Assembly: GCA_030589835.1 (NCBI GenBank)
Contig: JAUUZS010000024.1
Coordinates: 1 to 15,225 of the forward strand
Direction of reading: 5' to 3'
From: Cyclobacteriaceae bacterium
GTDB lineage: Bacteria; Bacteroidota; Bacteroidia; Cytophagales; Cyclobacteriaceae
Length of the DNA: 15,225 nucleotides
Positions 6,146-14,413 of the stretch are shown in pieces; within the stretch, counting starts at the first letter, position 1; each line of letters opens with the position of its first letter. The position numbers and the translations under genes were made by a program. The notes beneath the pieces are model-generated. The model was not told the origin of the DNA. It saw nothing but the letters and a program-made list of their open reading frames with translations, and did no database searches.

Positions 6146-8587
6146 ATGAAAACACCTAAAATTTTTATCCTCATCTCAATTTTTTTCATTTTTAGTCAAA
6201 ATGTATCGTTTTCCCAATATTCTGATAATTGGTTGGAAAAAAAGGATCCTATCCAATATCGAAAGTTATATCTGCATACTGATCGGGAGTCTTATTTTCA
6301 GGGCGATTCCATTTGGTTTAAAGCGTATTATCTTGACGGGCAAACGCAAAAATTTATTTCTGGGATTTATAGTATGTACACCGTTTTGATTGATAATAAT
6401 GGCAAATCCATCTATAGACAAGTTGTGCCAATTACGGATGGCATAGCAGCGGGGCAACTTACAATTCCTGATACGCTACAACCAGGGGATTGTTTATTGC
6501 GTGCCTATACTGATTTTCAAGAACGTATTGGTGAAGAGGCATTTTTTCATAAAAAAATAAAGATCTCCACGTACAAAATTTCCATAAGTCAAATGGAGGA
6601 TAATTTGATAAAAAAACAATCTGAAATAGATGTGGAATTTCTGCCCGAGGGAGGTTTTTTATTAACAGGACAACAGAATATTGTGGGAATTAAGGCAATT
6701 GATAAAAATGGTGAGGGCATATCGGTGCAAGGGATTATATTGAATAGTCACGGAGAAGTAATCTCACAATTTGCCACAGCGCACAAAGGAATGGGAATAG
6801 TAAAAATAAATCCCCAAGCTGGAGAAAAATATAGTGCCAGGATCGAGAACTATCCTGATTTTGAATTTGGTGATATAAGCCAAGAAGGGATTAAAATTGA
6901 ATTTGTTGGAGAAACGAAAGATGATTTGTTTTTTCGGTCAACTACCAATTCAACATTATTTCAAGGAAAGCACTATTATTTTGCGATAATGCATCGGGGA
7001 AAGGTGATATTTTACCAGGAATTTATTCAGGAAGATAAAAGCTTTCCAATAAAAGTAAAACGCCCAGCATTACCTGCAGGTATTAATAGGTTTGTGTTAT
7101 TGGATGAAGCGCTAAAGCCTGTTTCAGAACGACTTTATTTTTCAAAAAATTATAAGGTTAATGATGTCCAAATTGAATTGGATCAAGAAGTATATGCAAC
7201 GCGAAGCAATATTCAGATGGATATTTTTGACGAGGAGTGGACAGGTGATGATTCCTTTTCGAGTCTGTCAATTGCAGTGGTCGATGAAATTGCGATTGGA
7301 GAAAATGGACCTGAATTAAATTTGATCTCCTGGCTATTAATTGATTCAGAGTTGAAGGGTATTATTGAGTCACCTGCCCAATATTTTACAGATTATGAAG
7401 CCATAACTTCAGAAGACAAACTAAATCTACTAATGCTCACACAGGGTTGGAGTAAGTACATTTGGAATGCTATCCCTGAAAAAAATATCGCGACCGACCA
7501 AAAGGAAGTCGAAGGAATCTCCATAACGGGAAAAGTTCAACATTCCTTAACGAAAAAACCTATAAGTAGTGGGAAAGTCAGTTTAAGAATCTTCAATAAT
7601 GAATTTTACATTAACGAAAATGTAAAGACGAACAAAAACGGGAGGTTTTCATTTGACAACATCTTTTTTACGGATACAGCATCAGTTTTTTTACAAGCCA
7701 AAAATAAAAGAGATAAATTATTTACCCTAATTTCCTTTGACTCGATTTTTAACGAAATCCCGATTGTGTCAAAGCTATACCTTCCAACAAATAGCATACA
7801 ACCTGACTTTCATAGTAAACTACAAAAACAGCAATATGACAACAAACTAGCCATGAGAGATTACATCCTGGAATCAGGGGCGATTTTGCTTGATGAAGTA
7901 AACATATATGGTCAGAAACCAAAAATAGAAGATAGACATTACAGGGTTTATAATAAACCACAAGCTTCACTTATAGTTACCAATCGAGATCTCACTAATA
8001 GAAATGTGATTGATTATTTGCAGGGAAGAGTGGCTGGGGTAAGAGTTGTTGGAGACAATATTAGAATTCATGGGCCGGGGAGTTTTGCAGATTCCACTCC
8101 CTTATTTTTATTGGACGGAATGGAAGTGTCAAAAGATGTTGTTTTGAGTATTCCAATGAATGATATTGATGTAATTGAAGTATTAAAAGGTAATGAAGCA
8201 GCAATTTTCGGCACTAGAGCAGCCAATGGGGCCATATCGATATTTACAAAACTTGAAGCAGGGAAGGGAAATTTTCACAATTATGCTCCCGGTACAATAA
8301 CAAGCAAAATTGTTGGTTATTCATCTTATAGGGAGTTTTATACCCCTAGATATACCCCAGAAAATGTTGCTTCAGAAAAGCCAGATCATAGGCTTACTTT
8401 GTATTGGAATCCAAATGTAATCACAGAAGCTGGCAAAGCTACCGTATCGTTTTTTACCTCTGATGATATTTCGCGTTACATGGTTTTTGTGGAAGGAATA
8501 ACCAGTGATGGCAAAATTTGCCTGGGGTTTGCAGAGATGATTGTTAATATGAATCAGATAGGTCAAGAAAAACAGCAAATAAAATGA
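6146..8587 (+). CDS. Exported macroglobulin-like protein with TonB-receptor plug domain
   Basis: This 813-residue protein has a signal peptide (hydrophobic 5-20, cleavage near SFSQ at 24). Residues about 38-140 (YRKLYLHTDRESYFQGDSIW, then a seven-strand pattern) resemble the MG2 domain of bacterial alpha-2-macroglobulins. About 160-235 is a second beta-sandwich beginning VEFLPEGGFLLTGQ. About 455-525 (ISITGKVQHSLTKKPISSGK) resembles a carboxypeptidase-regulatory-like domain. About 600-705 is a TonB-dependent-receptor plug, with LFLLDGMEV and VIEVLKGNEAAIFGTRAANG. No 22-strand barrel follows, so it cannot itself be a transporter. Such proteins are common and uncharacterised in Bacteroidota, probably on the periplasmic side of the outer membrane or at the cell surface. 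The ATG at 6146 is preferred to an upstream TTG at 6098 because it places the signal peptide at the very N-terminus. Confidence 0.85.
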   Translation: MKTPKIFILISIFFIFSQNVSFSQYSDNWLEKKDPIQYRKLYLHTDRESYFQGDSIWFKAYYLDGQTQKFISGIYSMYTVLIDNNGKSIYRQVVPITDGIAAGQLTIPDTLQPGDCLLRAYTDFQERIGEEAFFHKKIKISTYKISISQMEDNLIKKQSEIDVEFLPEGGFLLTGQQNIVGIKAIDKNGEGISVQGIILNSHGEVISQFATAHKGMGIVKINPQAGEKYSARIENYPDFEFGDISQEGIKIEFVGETKDDLFFRSTTNSTLFQGKHYYFAIMHRGKVIFYQEFIQEDKSFPIKVKRPALPAGINRFVLLDEALKPVSERLYFSKNYKVNDVQIELDQEVYATRSNIQMDIFDEEWTGDDSFSSLSIAVVDEIAIGENGPELNLISWLLIDSELKGIIESPAQYFTDYEAITSEDKLNLLMLTQGWSKYIWNAIPEKNIATDQKEVEGISITGKVQHSLTKKPISSGKVSLRIFNNEFYINENVKTNKNGRFSFDNIFFTDTASVFLQAKNKRDKLFTLISFDSIFNEIPIVSKLYLPTNSIQPDFHSKLQKQQYDNKLAMRDYILESGAILLDEVNIYGQKPKIEDRHYRVYNKPQASLIVTNRDLTNRNVIDYLQGRVAGVRVVGDNIRIHGPGSFADSTPLFLLDGMEVSKDVVLSIPMNDIDVIEVLKGNEAAIFGTRAANGAISIFTKLEAGKGNFHNYAPGTITSKIVGYSSYREFYTPRYTPENVASEKPDHRLTLYWNPNVITEAGKATVSFFTSDDISRYMVFVEGITSDGKICLGFAEMIVNMNQIGQEKQQIK

Positions 8588-8767
8588 GTAAGGGGGATAT
8601 TTAAAATTAACTTATTGATAAACTGATAGATGTATTATCGCCAGTATATTCATTGCCTAAGATCAGATGACGTCGTTCCCAGTTACAAAAGGCACCCTTC
8701 ACAGCGTTGCCCTAGTGGGTCAAACAAAAAAAATCTTTCAGCATTATATTTAACTAGTGCAGCTATT

Positions 8768-9967
8768 TCATATCTTTAATTTGTACCCTTTCTTTTCTAA
8801 CCATCCGGTAAAAATAACCACAAGTAATGCAAAGCCAAAAGAGCCCAAAAGACCAATAAAGCCTTCGTTTAGAAACATTGGAAATCGAATTCCACTTATA
8901 CTTCGTAATGGATAAATGAAATATGGGATGAGATAACAGGTTAGGGTGGCGGTTCCAGCAGGAGCTATTATTTTCGCCCAGGCTGTTTTCCTATTTTCAT
9001 CAGAGATCACATAGAATAGTGCAAATAAAACAAATCCGATTCCAGTGCAGATACCCAACCAGGAAGGAGTCGCTTGAATTTTTGAAATCCCCCAATAGGG
9101 ACGCATTAATATTCCATATCCAATATTAATTATCCCCATTAATACCATTGCTACAACCATCTTTTTGTAATGTTCTTTGGATAGTTTTATGAACAATAAT
9201 GACGCAACAATACCTGCGGATGTAAAGGCCGGGATGGTACCTTTATAAATGGTTGAAAAATAAGTTAACCCCCCTTCTAAACCGGGTAATAACCCAGCAT
9301 GATTTAATACAGTCAGTACATTAAAAAGCAAAAAAGCAGCAACCATAACCCAAGCATTTCCTCTTGCAAAAAGATATATCAACCCATTGACACCATACGA
9401 CCAGCCAATAAGTCCCAGGATTCCCCACCATTGAGTGGTCATCCATACCTCTCCGTCAGTTCCGCCTTTATAAATGATGGCCAAAAATAGGAGCAAAAGA
9501 AATCCTGTAAGTCGAATTATAATATGCCATTTTTTTGGGATTGGACTTTTACTCCAATCCATCCAAATGAGGGCTACACCCAAGGCCATTAATAGTACCC
9601 AGAAGTTCTTACCAATTACTATACTTTCATGGTGAGCTGTTTCATAATTCACCATAAACACCCCAATAATTAATAATGCAATAGTTCTTGTGATAATATG
9701 TTTTGCAATAGAAAATGTACTTGAGCCTGAATCCCTTCTTTGCTGAATGGCGAAGGGAATACTCAATCCCATGATAAAAAGAAACAACGGAAAAATAATA
9801 TCTGAAAATCCTAAATAATCTTCTGATGCAGTGGCATGTGTTAACCATTTGGGGATTCCTGTTAAGGTCCAGAAGTCATTTACCCATATCATTAAAACCA
9901 TTGTCAGTGCTCTTAGGATATCGATAGATGCTATTCTCGGTATGTTCATTGTTTTAGTTGATATCAT
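8768..9967 (-). CDS. Multi-pass membrane acyltransferase, DUF5009/HGSNAT-like
   Basis: This 399-residue integral membrane protein has about 10-11 hydrophobic segments. The N-terminus RIASIDILRALTMVLMIWVN (11-30), then LTHATASEDYLGFSD with H44 and D56, then IIFPLFLFIMGLSIPFA, is the signature of the heparan-alpha-glucosaminide N-acetyltransferase-like group (DUF5009, related to YeiB). In human HGSNAT a histidine in the first luminal loop is the acetyl carrier, and H44 sits at the corresponding place. The likely role is moving acetyl groups from cytoplasmic acetyl-CoA to a periplasmic sugar; the substrate is unknown. The start could be the ATG at 9967 or the in-frame ATG at 9949 (MNIPRIASID), which is closer to family starts. 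It is a lone gene, convergent with the plug-domain gene (180-base gap) and divergent from the Fe-S gene. Confidence 0.85.
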   Translation of the reverse strand: MISTKTMNIPRIASIDILRALTMVLMIWVNDFWTLTGIPKWLTHATASEDYLGFSDIIFPLFLFIMGLSIPFAIQQRRDSGSSTFSIAKHIITRTIALLIIGVFMVNYETAHHESIVIGKNFWVLLMALGVALIWMDWSKSPIPKKWHIIIRLTGFLLLLFLAIIYKGGTDGEVWMTTQWWGILGLIGWSYGVNGLIYLFARGNAWVMVAAFLLFNVLTVLNHAGLLPGLEGGLTYFSTIYKGTIPAFTSAGIVASLLFIKLSKEHYKKMVVAMVLMGIINIGYGILMRPYWGISKIQATPSWLGICTGIGFVLFALFYVISDENRKTAWAKIIAPAGTATLTCYLIPYFIYPLRSISGIRFPMFLNEGFIGLLGSFGFALLVVIFTGWLEKKGYKLKI

Positions 9968-10084
9968 TTATTTTGCTCAAGGAAAATCTGTTTTACATTT
10001 CAGGAAGTGTTAGCACAGTTATTTAAACTTAAAGCTAAGAATAAATAGAATAAAGCATATACCTAAACTGGATGTTCAAGGAAA

Positions 10085-10121
10085 GTGCCTGCCTCTTACT
10101 GCCACTGCCTACTGCCACTAT
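10085..10121. repeat. Short direct repeats of TACTGCCACT type
   Basis: TACTGCCACT occurs at 10097-10106 and again at 10110-10119 (13-base period), with further GCCTGCC and CTGCC units on either side. The stretch is GC-richer than its surroundings and non-coding. It lies in the 285-base gap between the divergent acyltransferase and Fe-S genes. Nothing else recognisable was found in that gap, including no consensus promoter for either gene. Confidence 0.6.
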
Positions 10122-10252
10122 CTATTTAATAAGGGGAAACTACATGATGCAACCTAAATTACCCAAGTCATGATATATATCAGGAATATTACTCCTTGTA
10201 ATTCTTATTTTGCTTCCCGTTAATTTTAAAATGACCTAATGGACTATTTTTT

Positions 10253-11398
10253 ATGAATCAGGATATTTACAGAAAGCTGCAACGGCATATTGATAAAATG
10301 CCCATTCCATATCCGGAAACTAAATCTGGTGTAGAGTTGAAGTTATTGAAGCATCTTTTTACTCCAGAAGAGGCAGAGATAGCACTTTGCCTGAGTGCCC
10401 TTGCTGAGCCTGTGGAGAAAATTTATAAAAGAGTAAAAAAAAGTGCCTTATCGATTGATGAGATTGAAGCGATGCTTGATGGTTTAGTCAGAAAAGGAGC
10501 TATACGAAGGAGAACGAACAGGGAAGGTATAAAGAAATACGGGAAATTGCCCCTGGCCATTGGCATGTTTGAAGCCCAGGTAGACCAAATCACCAAAGAA
10601 TATGCAGATGATTTTTTTGCCTATGAAAAAGAGGCCTATACCGATGCGGTACTCGGCACCGAAACCAACCAAATGCGCACCATTCCCGTCAATGTGAAAA
10701 TTGAACCGGAATATAAAGTGAGCAACTATGATGACATTACAAAGATCGTCGAAAATTCCCCCGGGCCTTTTGCAGTGATGAATTGTGTGTGCCGGCAGGC
10801 CAGGGATGTGCAGGGCCACTCATGCAAGCAAACCGACCTCAGGGAAACATGTATCTTGCTTGAACGTTCGGTTGAGTTTGCTACCAACCTGGATGCAGGC
10901 AGAATCATCACTAAGAAAGAGGTATTAAAAATCCTCACCCAGGCCAAAAAAGCAGGCTTGGTGCTGGAACCGGAAAACACACAGCATCCTAATTTTATAT
11001 GCTGCTGCTGCGGTTGCTGTTGTGGTGTGCTCACTGCCGCCAAACATTATGACAAACCCGCAGAATTTCTTCATTCAAATTTCTACGCTGCAATCAATGA
11101 AGCTACATGTGATGGATGTTGGACTTGCATCGACAGATGCCAGATGGATGCCATTGACAAAAAAAATGCCACCGATGGCGATACCAGCTATGCCGCAATT
11201 AACCTGGATCGGTGCATTGGCTGTGGACTCTGTATCCCTACATGCAAACCCAAAGCGGTGAAATTGATTAAAAAAGATGCAGAAACCGCTCCTCCGGATA
11301 ATGATAAGGAATTGTATAAAAAAATCATGATCGAGCGCTTTGGCGTGCTTGGCACCTTAAAAATAGCAGGCAAAGCGATGTTGGGGATGAAAATCTAG
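10253..11398 (+). CDS. Dicluster 4Fe-4S protein with cysteine-rich middle domain
   Basis: This 381-residue soluble protein has three parts. Residues about 25-100 look like a winged-helix segment (SALSIDEIEAMLDGLVRKGA then IRRRTNREG). The middle part carries C178-V-C180, C191, C200 and then an extreme cluster at 250-257 (CCCCGCCC, seven cysteines in eight residues), probably ligands of one or more further Fe-S centres. The C-terminal part is a bacterial-type ferredoxin domain with two complete CxxCxxCxxxC motifs (C286/289/292/296 and C321/324/327/331), each expected to hold a [4Fe-4S] cluster. No signal peptide is seen. It is probably an electron-transfer or redox-sensing protein; partner and reaction are unknown. 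The gene stands alone, convergent with the methyltransferase 35 bases downstream. Confidence 0.85.
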   Translation: MNQDIYRKLQRHIDKMPIPYPETKSGVELKLLKHLFTPEEAEIALCLSALAEPVEKIYKRVKKSALSIDEIEAMLDGLVRKGAIRRRTNREGIKKYGKLPLAIGMFEAQVDQITKEYADDFFAYEKEAYTDAVLGTETNQMRTIPVNVKIEPEYKVSNYDDITKIVENSPGPFAVMNCVCRQARDVQGHSCKQTDLRETCILLERSVEFATNLDAGRIITKKEVLKILTQAKKAGLVLEPENTQHPNFICCCCGCCCGVLTAAKHYDKPAEFLHSNFYAAINEATCDGCWTCIDRCQMDAIDKKNATDGDTSYAAINLDRCIGCGLCIPTCKPKAVKLIKKDAETAPPDNDKELYKKIMIERFGVLGTLKIAGKAMLGMKI

Positions 11399-11433
11399 AT
11401 TCTCTGGCAAGGTCGGGCGCAATTCATTTCAAT

Positions 11434-12207
11434 TCACTTCTCCATCACGCAAAATAAATCCAGGCTAGTGTTCGGATCTTGAGAAAGCACATAATCTGAA
11501 TGGTGTATTTCACTTACCAGTCCATCGTTGCCTGCCTTTAGCTTATTCCGGTTCATCCGATTCAAAATTTCATATGGAAATTTTAGAATAAAAGCAGGTA
11601 AGCGATATTGAAGATTGAGCACATCCCATTTCATCATTTTATTTACTGATTGCCTGTTTTCTTCATGATAGGCCAATACTTTTTCATTGCCCGTAATTCC
11701 CAGCATCTCTACTTTCGGAAATACTTTTTGCGCCAGTTTTGTCAGCTCATCCGCAGTATATTCACGGATATGCCAGGGATTCCGCGAAAGCGACATTTTT
11801 ATATTAGGGGTAGTGATCAGCGCTAAGCCTCCGGGCTTCAGCACCCGATGAATCTCTTTAAGATATTCAAAATCCTTTTTGATATGTTCAATCACCTGGA
11901 AACTAAGGACTACATCATAGGTATCATCTTTTAATCCGGCAAAAGGAGGAATGACCATTTGTCTGAAATCTCCTTCAGGATGGGTCGCTTTCAGGTTTTC
12001 GATAACCTGGGCAATCTTATCCACTCCGGTAAAGCTTTCTGCCTTTGGAGCGATCAATTCCACCCCTCTTCCTTCGCCACATCCAATTTCCAGCACATTA
12101 CCAGAAATATACTCCAGGCTCAAATAATAGGCCTTTCGCAATCGTTGATGAATTGGATTATCTGATGTAATGACATCTGAAGCTATTTCTGTTGTATATA
12201 CTGACAT
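11434..12207 (-). CDS. Class I SAM-dependent methyltransferase
   Basis: This 257-residue cytoplasmic protein has the Rossmann-type methyltransferase fold. Motif I is VLEIGCGEG (38-46), the acidic motif II residue is D63 in FTGVDKI, the post-motif is YDVVLSFQVIEHIKKD (97-112) and motif III is LKPGG (123-127) followed by LALITTPN. The SRNPWHIREYTADEL segment (141-155) resembles methyltransferases that act on glycans or lipids rather than UbiE/Coq5 quinone enzymes, but the substrate is not determinable. It is a lone gene: convergent with the Fe-S gene and divergent from the GWxTD gene with a 174-base gap that contains a palindrome. Confidence 0.85.
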   Translation of the reverse strand: MSVYTTEIASDVITSDNPIHQRLRKAYYLSLEYISGNVLEIGCGEGRGVELIAPKAESFTGVDKIAQVIENLKATHPEGDFRQMVIPPFAGLKDDTYDVVLSFQVIEHIKKDFEYLKEIHRVLKPGGLALITTPNIKMSLSRNPWHIREYTADELTKLAQKVFPKVEMLGITGNEKVLAYHEENRQSVNKMMKWDVLNLQYRLPAFILKFPYEILNRMNRNKLKAGNDGLVSEIHHSDYVLSQDPNTSLDLFCVMEK

Positions 12208-12285
12208 TTATTCCCTACTTTATCCTTTATGGTTCATACACATATCGCGTAAATACGAACTCATTATAAGTATCCTTAATTAATC

Positions 12286-12300
12286 CCTGCATTATGCAGG
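12286..12300. promoter_or_regulatory. Perfect 15-base palindrome in divergent intergenic region
   Basis: CCTGCAT-T-ATGCAGG is a perfect 7-bp inverted repeat with a one-base centre, 79 bases from the methyltransferase start and 82 bases from the GWxTD start. As RNA it could form a 5-bp stem with a 5-base loop, but no T tract follows. It could be an operator shared by the two divergent genes. No recognisable promoter overlaps it. Confidence 0.35.
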
Positions 12301-12381
12301 TTAAAAGATTGTAAAGTAAAATAAATTAATTTAATTGTCGGTGAAAAAGGAGGGTAGAATTTAATATACCATTCAAATCAT

Positions 12382-13608
12382 ATGAAAATTTATAAACAGG
12401 CACTCTTCCTTATCTTTTTTACGGTGTTATCCTTTTTTGGAAAAGTATATGCACAAAAGATTTATATTGATGAAAATATCAGCTATTGGTATAACGTAAG
12501 CAACGAGGTACACCTACATCACAATGTCTTTTTTGAAGGGGATTCAGCGCATTTATACCTGGAAATCACCTTTGAAAACAATAAATTATTTGATGATTAT
12601 GATTTCATCTATGAGCTTCATGAAAGCTATCACACGCTGGATATCGTAAGTTCTGATACGCTGAATATTAAAGAATACATCATAGCCATCAAGGCAAATA
12701 AAATTTTCGTCTATTTCAAATTGCCACATACTGACAAAACAGATATTACGATTATTAAGGTAATCAACAAAAAAACAGGAATAGATTATGTTTATGATAT
12801 TCCTTTTATTGAGGAGTATAATTTTTCAACGGATGGCCTTGTCTTTTATAATGATGATGGCACTACACCATATCTGAATAGTTTTATAAATAAAGATCAA
12901 ATAGTTCAATTGAAAAGTATTAATAAATTCGAAGGGCCTGTTTATGTTTTTTACTATGCTCAATATTTTGATGAAGGTGTGCCTCCGATGATTATTAAAG
13001 ACCAGCGGGCCTCGAAAGAGCTTAAAATTGATTCCGTTTTTAGCGTTCAAACAAATGAACCTTTTATGCTAAAACGTGAAGGCTTATATTTTTTTCAAAA
13101 AGACAGCAGCTCAGCAAAGGGAATTGGGATAAGGGTGCAGGATCCGTATTTCCCATTGGTAAAAACTTTTGACAAAGTGATAGAACCGTTGATTTATATC
13201 TCCACCAGATCAGAGACAGACGCCATAAGAAATGCCGATAATCCTAAAGAGGCATTCGATAATTATTGGATTAAATTGACAAAAATCCCTTCTCTGGCCA
13301 CCTCTACCGTACACAAGTATTATGAAAGGGTGGAGGCTGCAAACTATCTTTTCACGAACTTTGAAGAGGGTTGGAAAAGTGACATGGGTTTGATTTATAT
13401 CATTTATGGGCCACCAAATGATGTGTATAAATCGGAGGAAATTATTGATTGGGTATATAACCGTGATTTGACCATGCCCGTAGTACGATTCTCATTTTAT
13501 AAGGTAAAAAATGTATTTACTGATCATCATTATACACTTCTGAGGAAAAAGAATTACGACAAAAACTGGTTTAAATCTGTAGAATTATGGAGAAAAGGAA
13601 AAAAATAA
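12382..13608 (+). CDS. GWxTD-domain exported protein
   Basis: This 408-residue protein has a signal peptide (MKIYKQALFLIFFTVLSFFG, cleavage near VYAQ at 22-25). No lipobox cysteine is present. The N-terminal two thirds are beta-rich and not assignable. The C-terminal part has the GWxTD signature in variant form (GWKSD, 330-334), followed by MGLIYIIYGPPNDVYKSEE and a terminal ELWRKGKK. GWxTD is a conserved domain of unknown function, found mainly in Bacteroidota and some Acidobacteriota, in exported proteins thought to act at the cell envelope. The stop lies three bases before the rlmB ATG, so the two genes are almost certainly one transcription unit; this pairing is common in the phylum as far as I know. 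Confidence 0.88.
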   Translation: MKIYKQALFLIFFTVLSFFGKVYAQKIYIDENISYWYNVSNEVHLHHNVFFEGDSAHLYLEITFENNKLFDDYDFIYELHESYHTLDIVSSDTLNIKEYIIAIKANKIFVYFKLPHTDKTDITIIKVINKKTGIDYVYDIPFIEEYNFSTDGLVFYNDDGTTPYLNSFINKDQIVQLKSINKFEGPVYVFYYAQYFDEGVPPMIIKDQRASKELKIDSVFSVQTNEPFMLKREGLYFFQKDSSSAKGIGIRVQDPYFPLVKTFDKVIEPLIYISTRSETDAIRNADNPKEAFDNYWIKLTKIPSLATSTVHKYYERVEAANYLFTNFEEGWKSDMGLIYIIYGPPNDVYKSEEIIDWVYNRDLTMPVVRFSFYKVKNVFTDHHYTLLRKKNYDKNWFKSVELWRKGKK

Positions 13609-13611
13609 GCG

Positions 13612-14367
13612 ATGCAGAATATTAATATGGAGCAACAAGCAAAAAATTTTATTTTTGGTACCAGGGCAGTAATCGAAGCCATTGATGCCGGGCAGGATAT
13701 TGAGAAAGTGCTCATTCAGACAGGGCTGCAAAATGAACTCATCAAAGGCTTGATCTCCAAAATGAAAAGCCTGAAAATTCCGTATTCCCTGGTTCCTGTA
13801 GAAAAGCTAAACAGGCTTACCAGGAAAAATCATCAGGGTGCAATTTGTTACCTTTCTCCCATATCATTTCACTCGCTCGACAACATCATAGAATCTGCCT
13901 ATGCCAAAGGGAAAGACCCCTTTTTGGTGATCCTTGACCGTATTACAGATGTGAGGAATTTTGGTGCCGTAGTCAGAACCCTGGAATGTGCCGGAGCTGA
14001 TGCCTTAGTTATCCAAAGCCGTGGCAATGCGATGATAGGAGGTGACGCCATGAAAACCTCTGCCGGCGCCTTGAATATTTTACCGGTTTGTAGAGAAGAA
14101 AATTTGAAGGATTGCATCAATACGCTCAAGGAAACTGGAATTCGTATTGTGGCGTGCACAGAAAAAACGGAGCAGCTTATTTATGAAGCTGATTTAAAAG
14201 GCCCGATAGCCATAATCCTGGGTTCTGAAGAAGATGGGATTTCTTCGGAATACTTAAAGCTGTGCGACAACCTGGTAAAAATACCCATGGCCGGGAAAAT
14301 AGAATCTCTTAATGTGTCAGTTTCTGCCGGGATTATTCTCTACGAAGCATTAAGACAGCGGATGTAG
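13612..14367 (+). CDS. rlmB: 23S rRNA (guanosine-2'-O-)-methyltransferase RlmB
   Basis: RlmB methylates the ribose of G2251 in the peptidyl-transferase P loop of 23S rRNA. The 251-residue protein has the substrate-binding L30e-like domain (about 12-80: FIFGTRAVIEAID then NHQGAICYLSP) and the SPOUT/trefoil-knot catalytic domain. Motif 1 is LDRITDVRNFGAVVRTLECAG (108-128), with asparagine and arginine as in the family. Motif 2 is IILGSEEDGIS (201-211). Motif 3 is KIPMAGKIESLNVSVSAGII (223-242). The ATG at 13612 is three bases after the upstream gene; an in-frame ATG at 13627 is also possible. The generic alternative is another TrmH/SpoU-family rRNA methyltransferase. Confidence 0.93.
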   Translation: MQNINMEQQAKNFIFGTRAVIEAIDAGQDIEKVLIQTGLQNELIKGLISKMKSLKIPYSLVPVEKLNRLTRKNHQGAICYLSPISFHSLDNIIESAYAKGKDPFLVILDRITDVRNFGAVVRTLECAGADALVIQSRGNAMIGGDAMKTSAGALNILPVCREENLKDCINTLKETGIRIVACTEKTEQLIYEADLKGPIAIILGSEEDGISSEYLKLCDNLVKIPMAGKIESLNVSVSAGIILYEALRQRM

Positions 14368-14373
14368 GTTTCA

Positions 14374-14387
14374 GAATGTTTGATATT
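14374..14387 (+). repeat. Left arm of 14-bp outer inverted repeat
   Basis: GAATGTTTGATATT begins six bases after the rlmB stop codon and is the exact reverse complement of 15021-15034. If the intervening segment from 14394 to 15020 is removed, the two arms form a 14-bp stem with a loop of six bases (TTTCAG). Confidence 0.8.
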
Positions 14388-14393
14388 TTTCAG

Positions 14394-14406
14394 TTGTAGA
14401 GCATTA
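14394..14406 (+). repeat. Left copy of cassette-end element TTGTAGAGC(A/G)TTA
   Basis: TTGTAGAGCATTA lies 7 bases upstream of the RDD start codon. The inverted copy at 14935-14947 differs at one position. It corresponds in position to the R-prime half of an attC-like site at the upstream junction of a cassette; the base before it is G, giving GTTG at the boundary. Confidence 0.65.
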
Positions 14407-14413
14407 AGAGCAA

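Noticed and set aside
8588..8767. Possible terminator between convergent plug-domain and acyltransferase genes
   Set aside because: Only very short stems (for example CCC-TAGT-GGG) were found, too weak to support a call.
10484..11043. Long minus-strand open frames within the Fe-S gene
   Set aside because: Antisense to two complete 4Fe-4S motifs; their composition is a mirror of the cysteine-rich gene.
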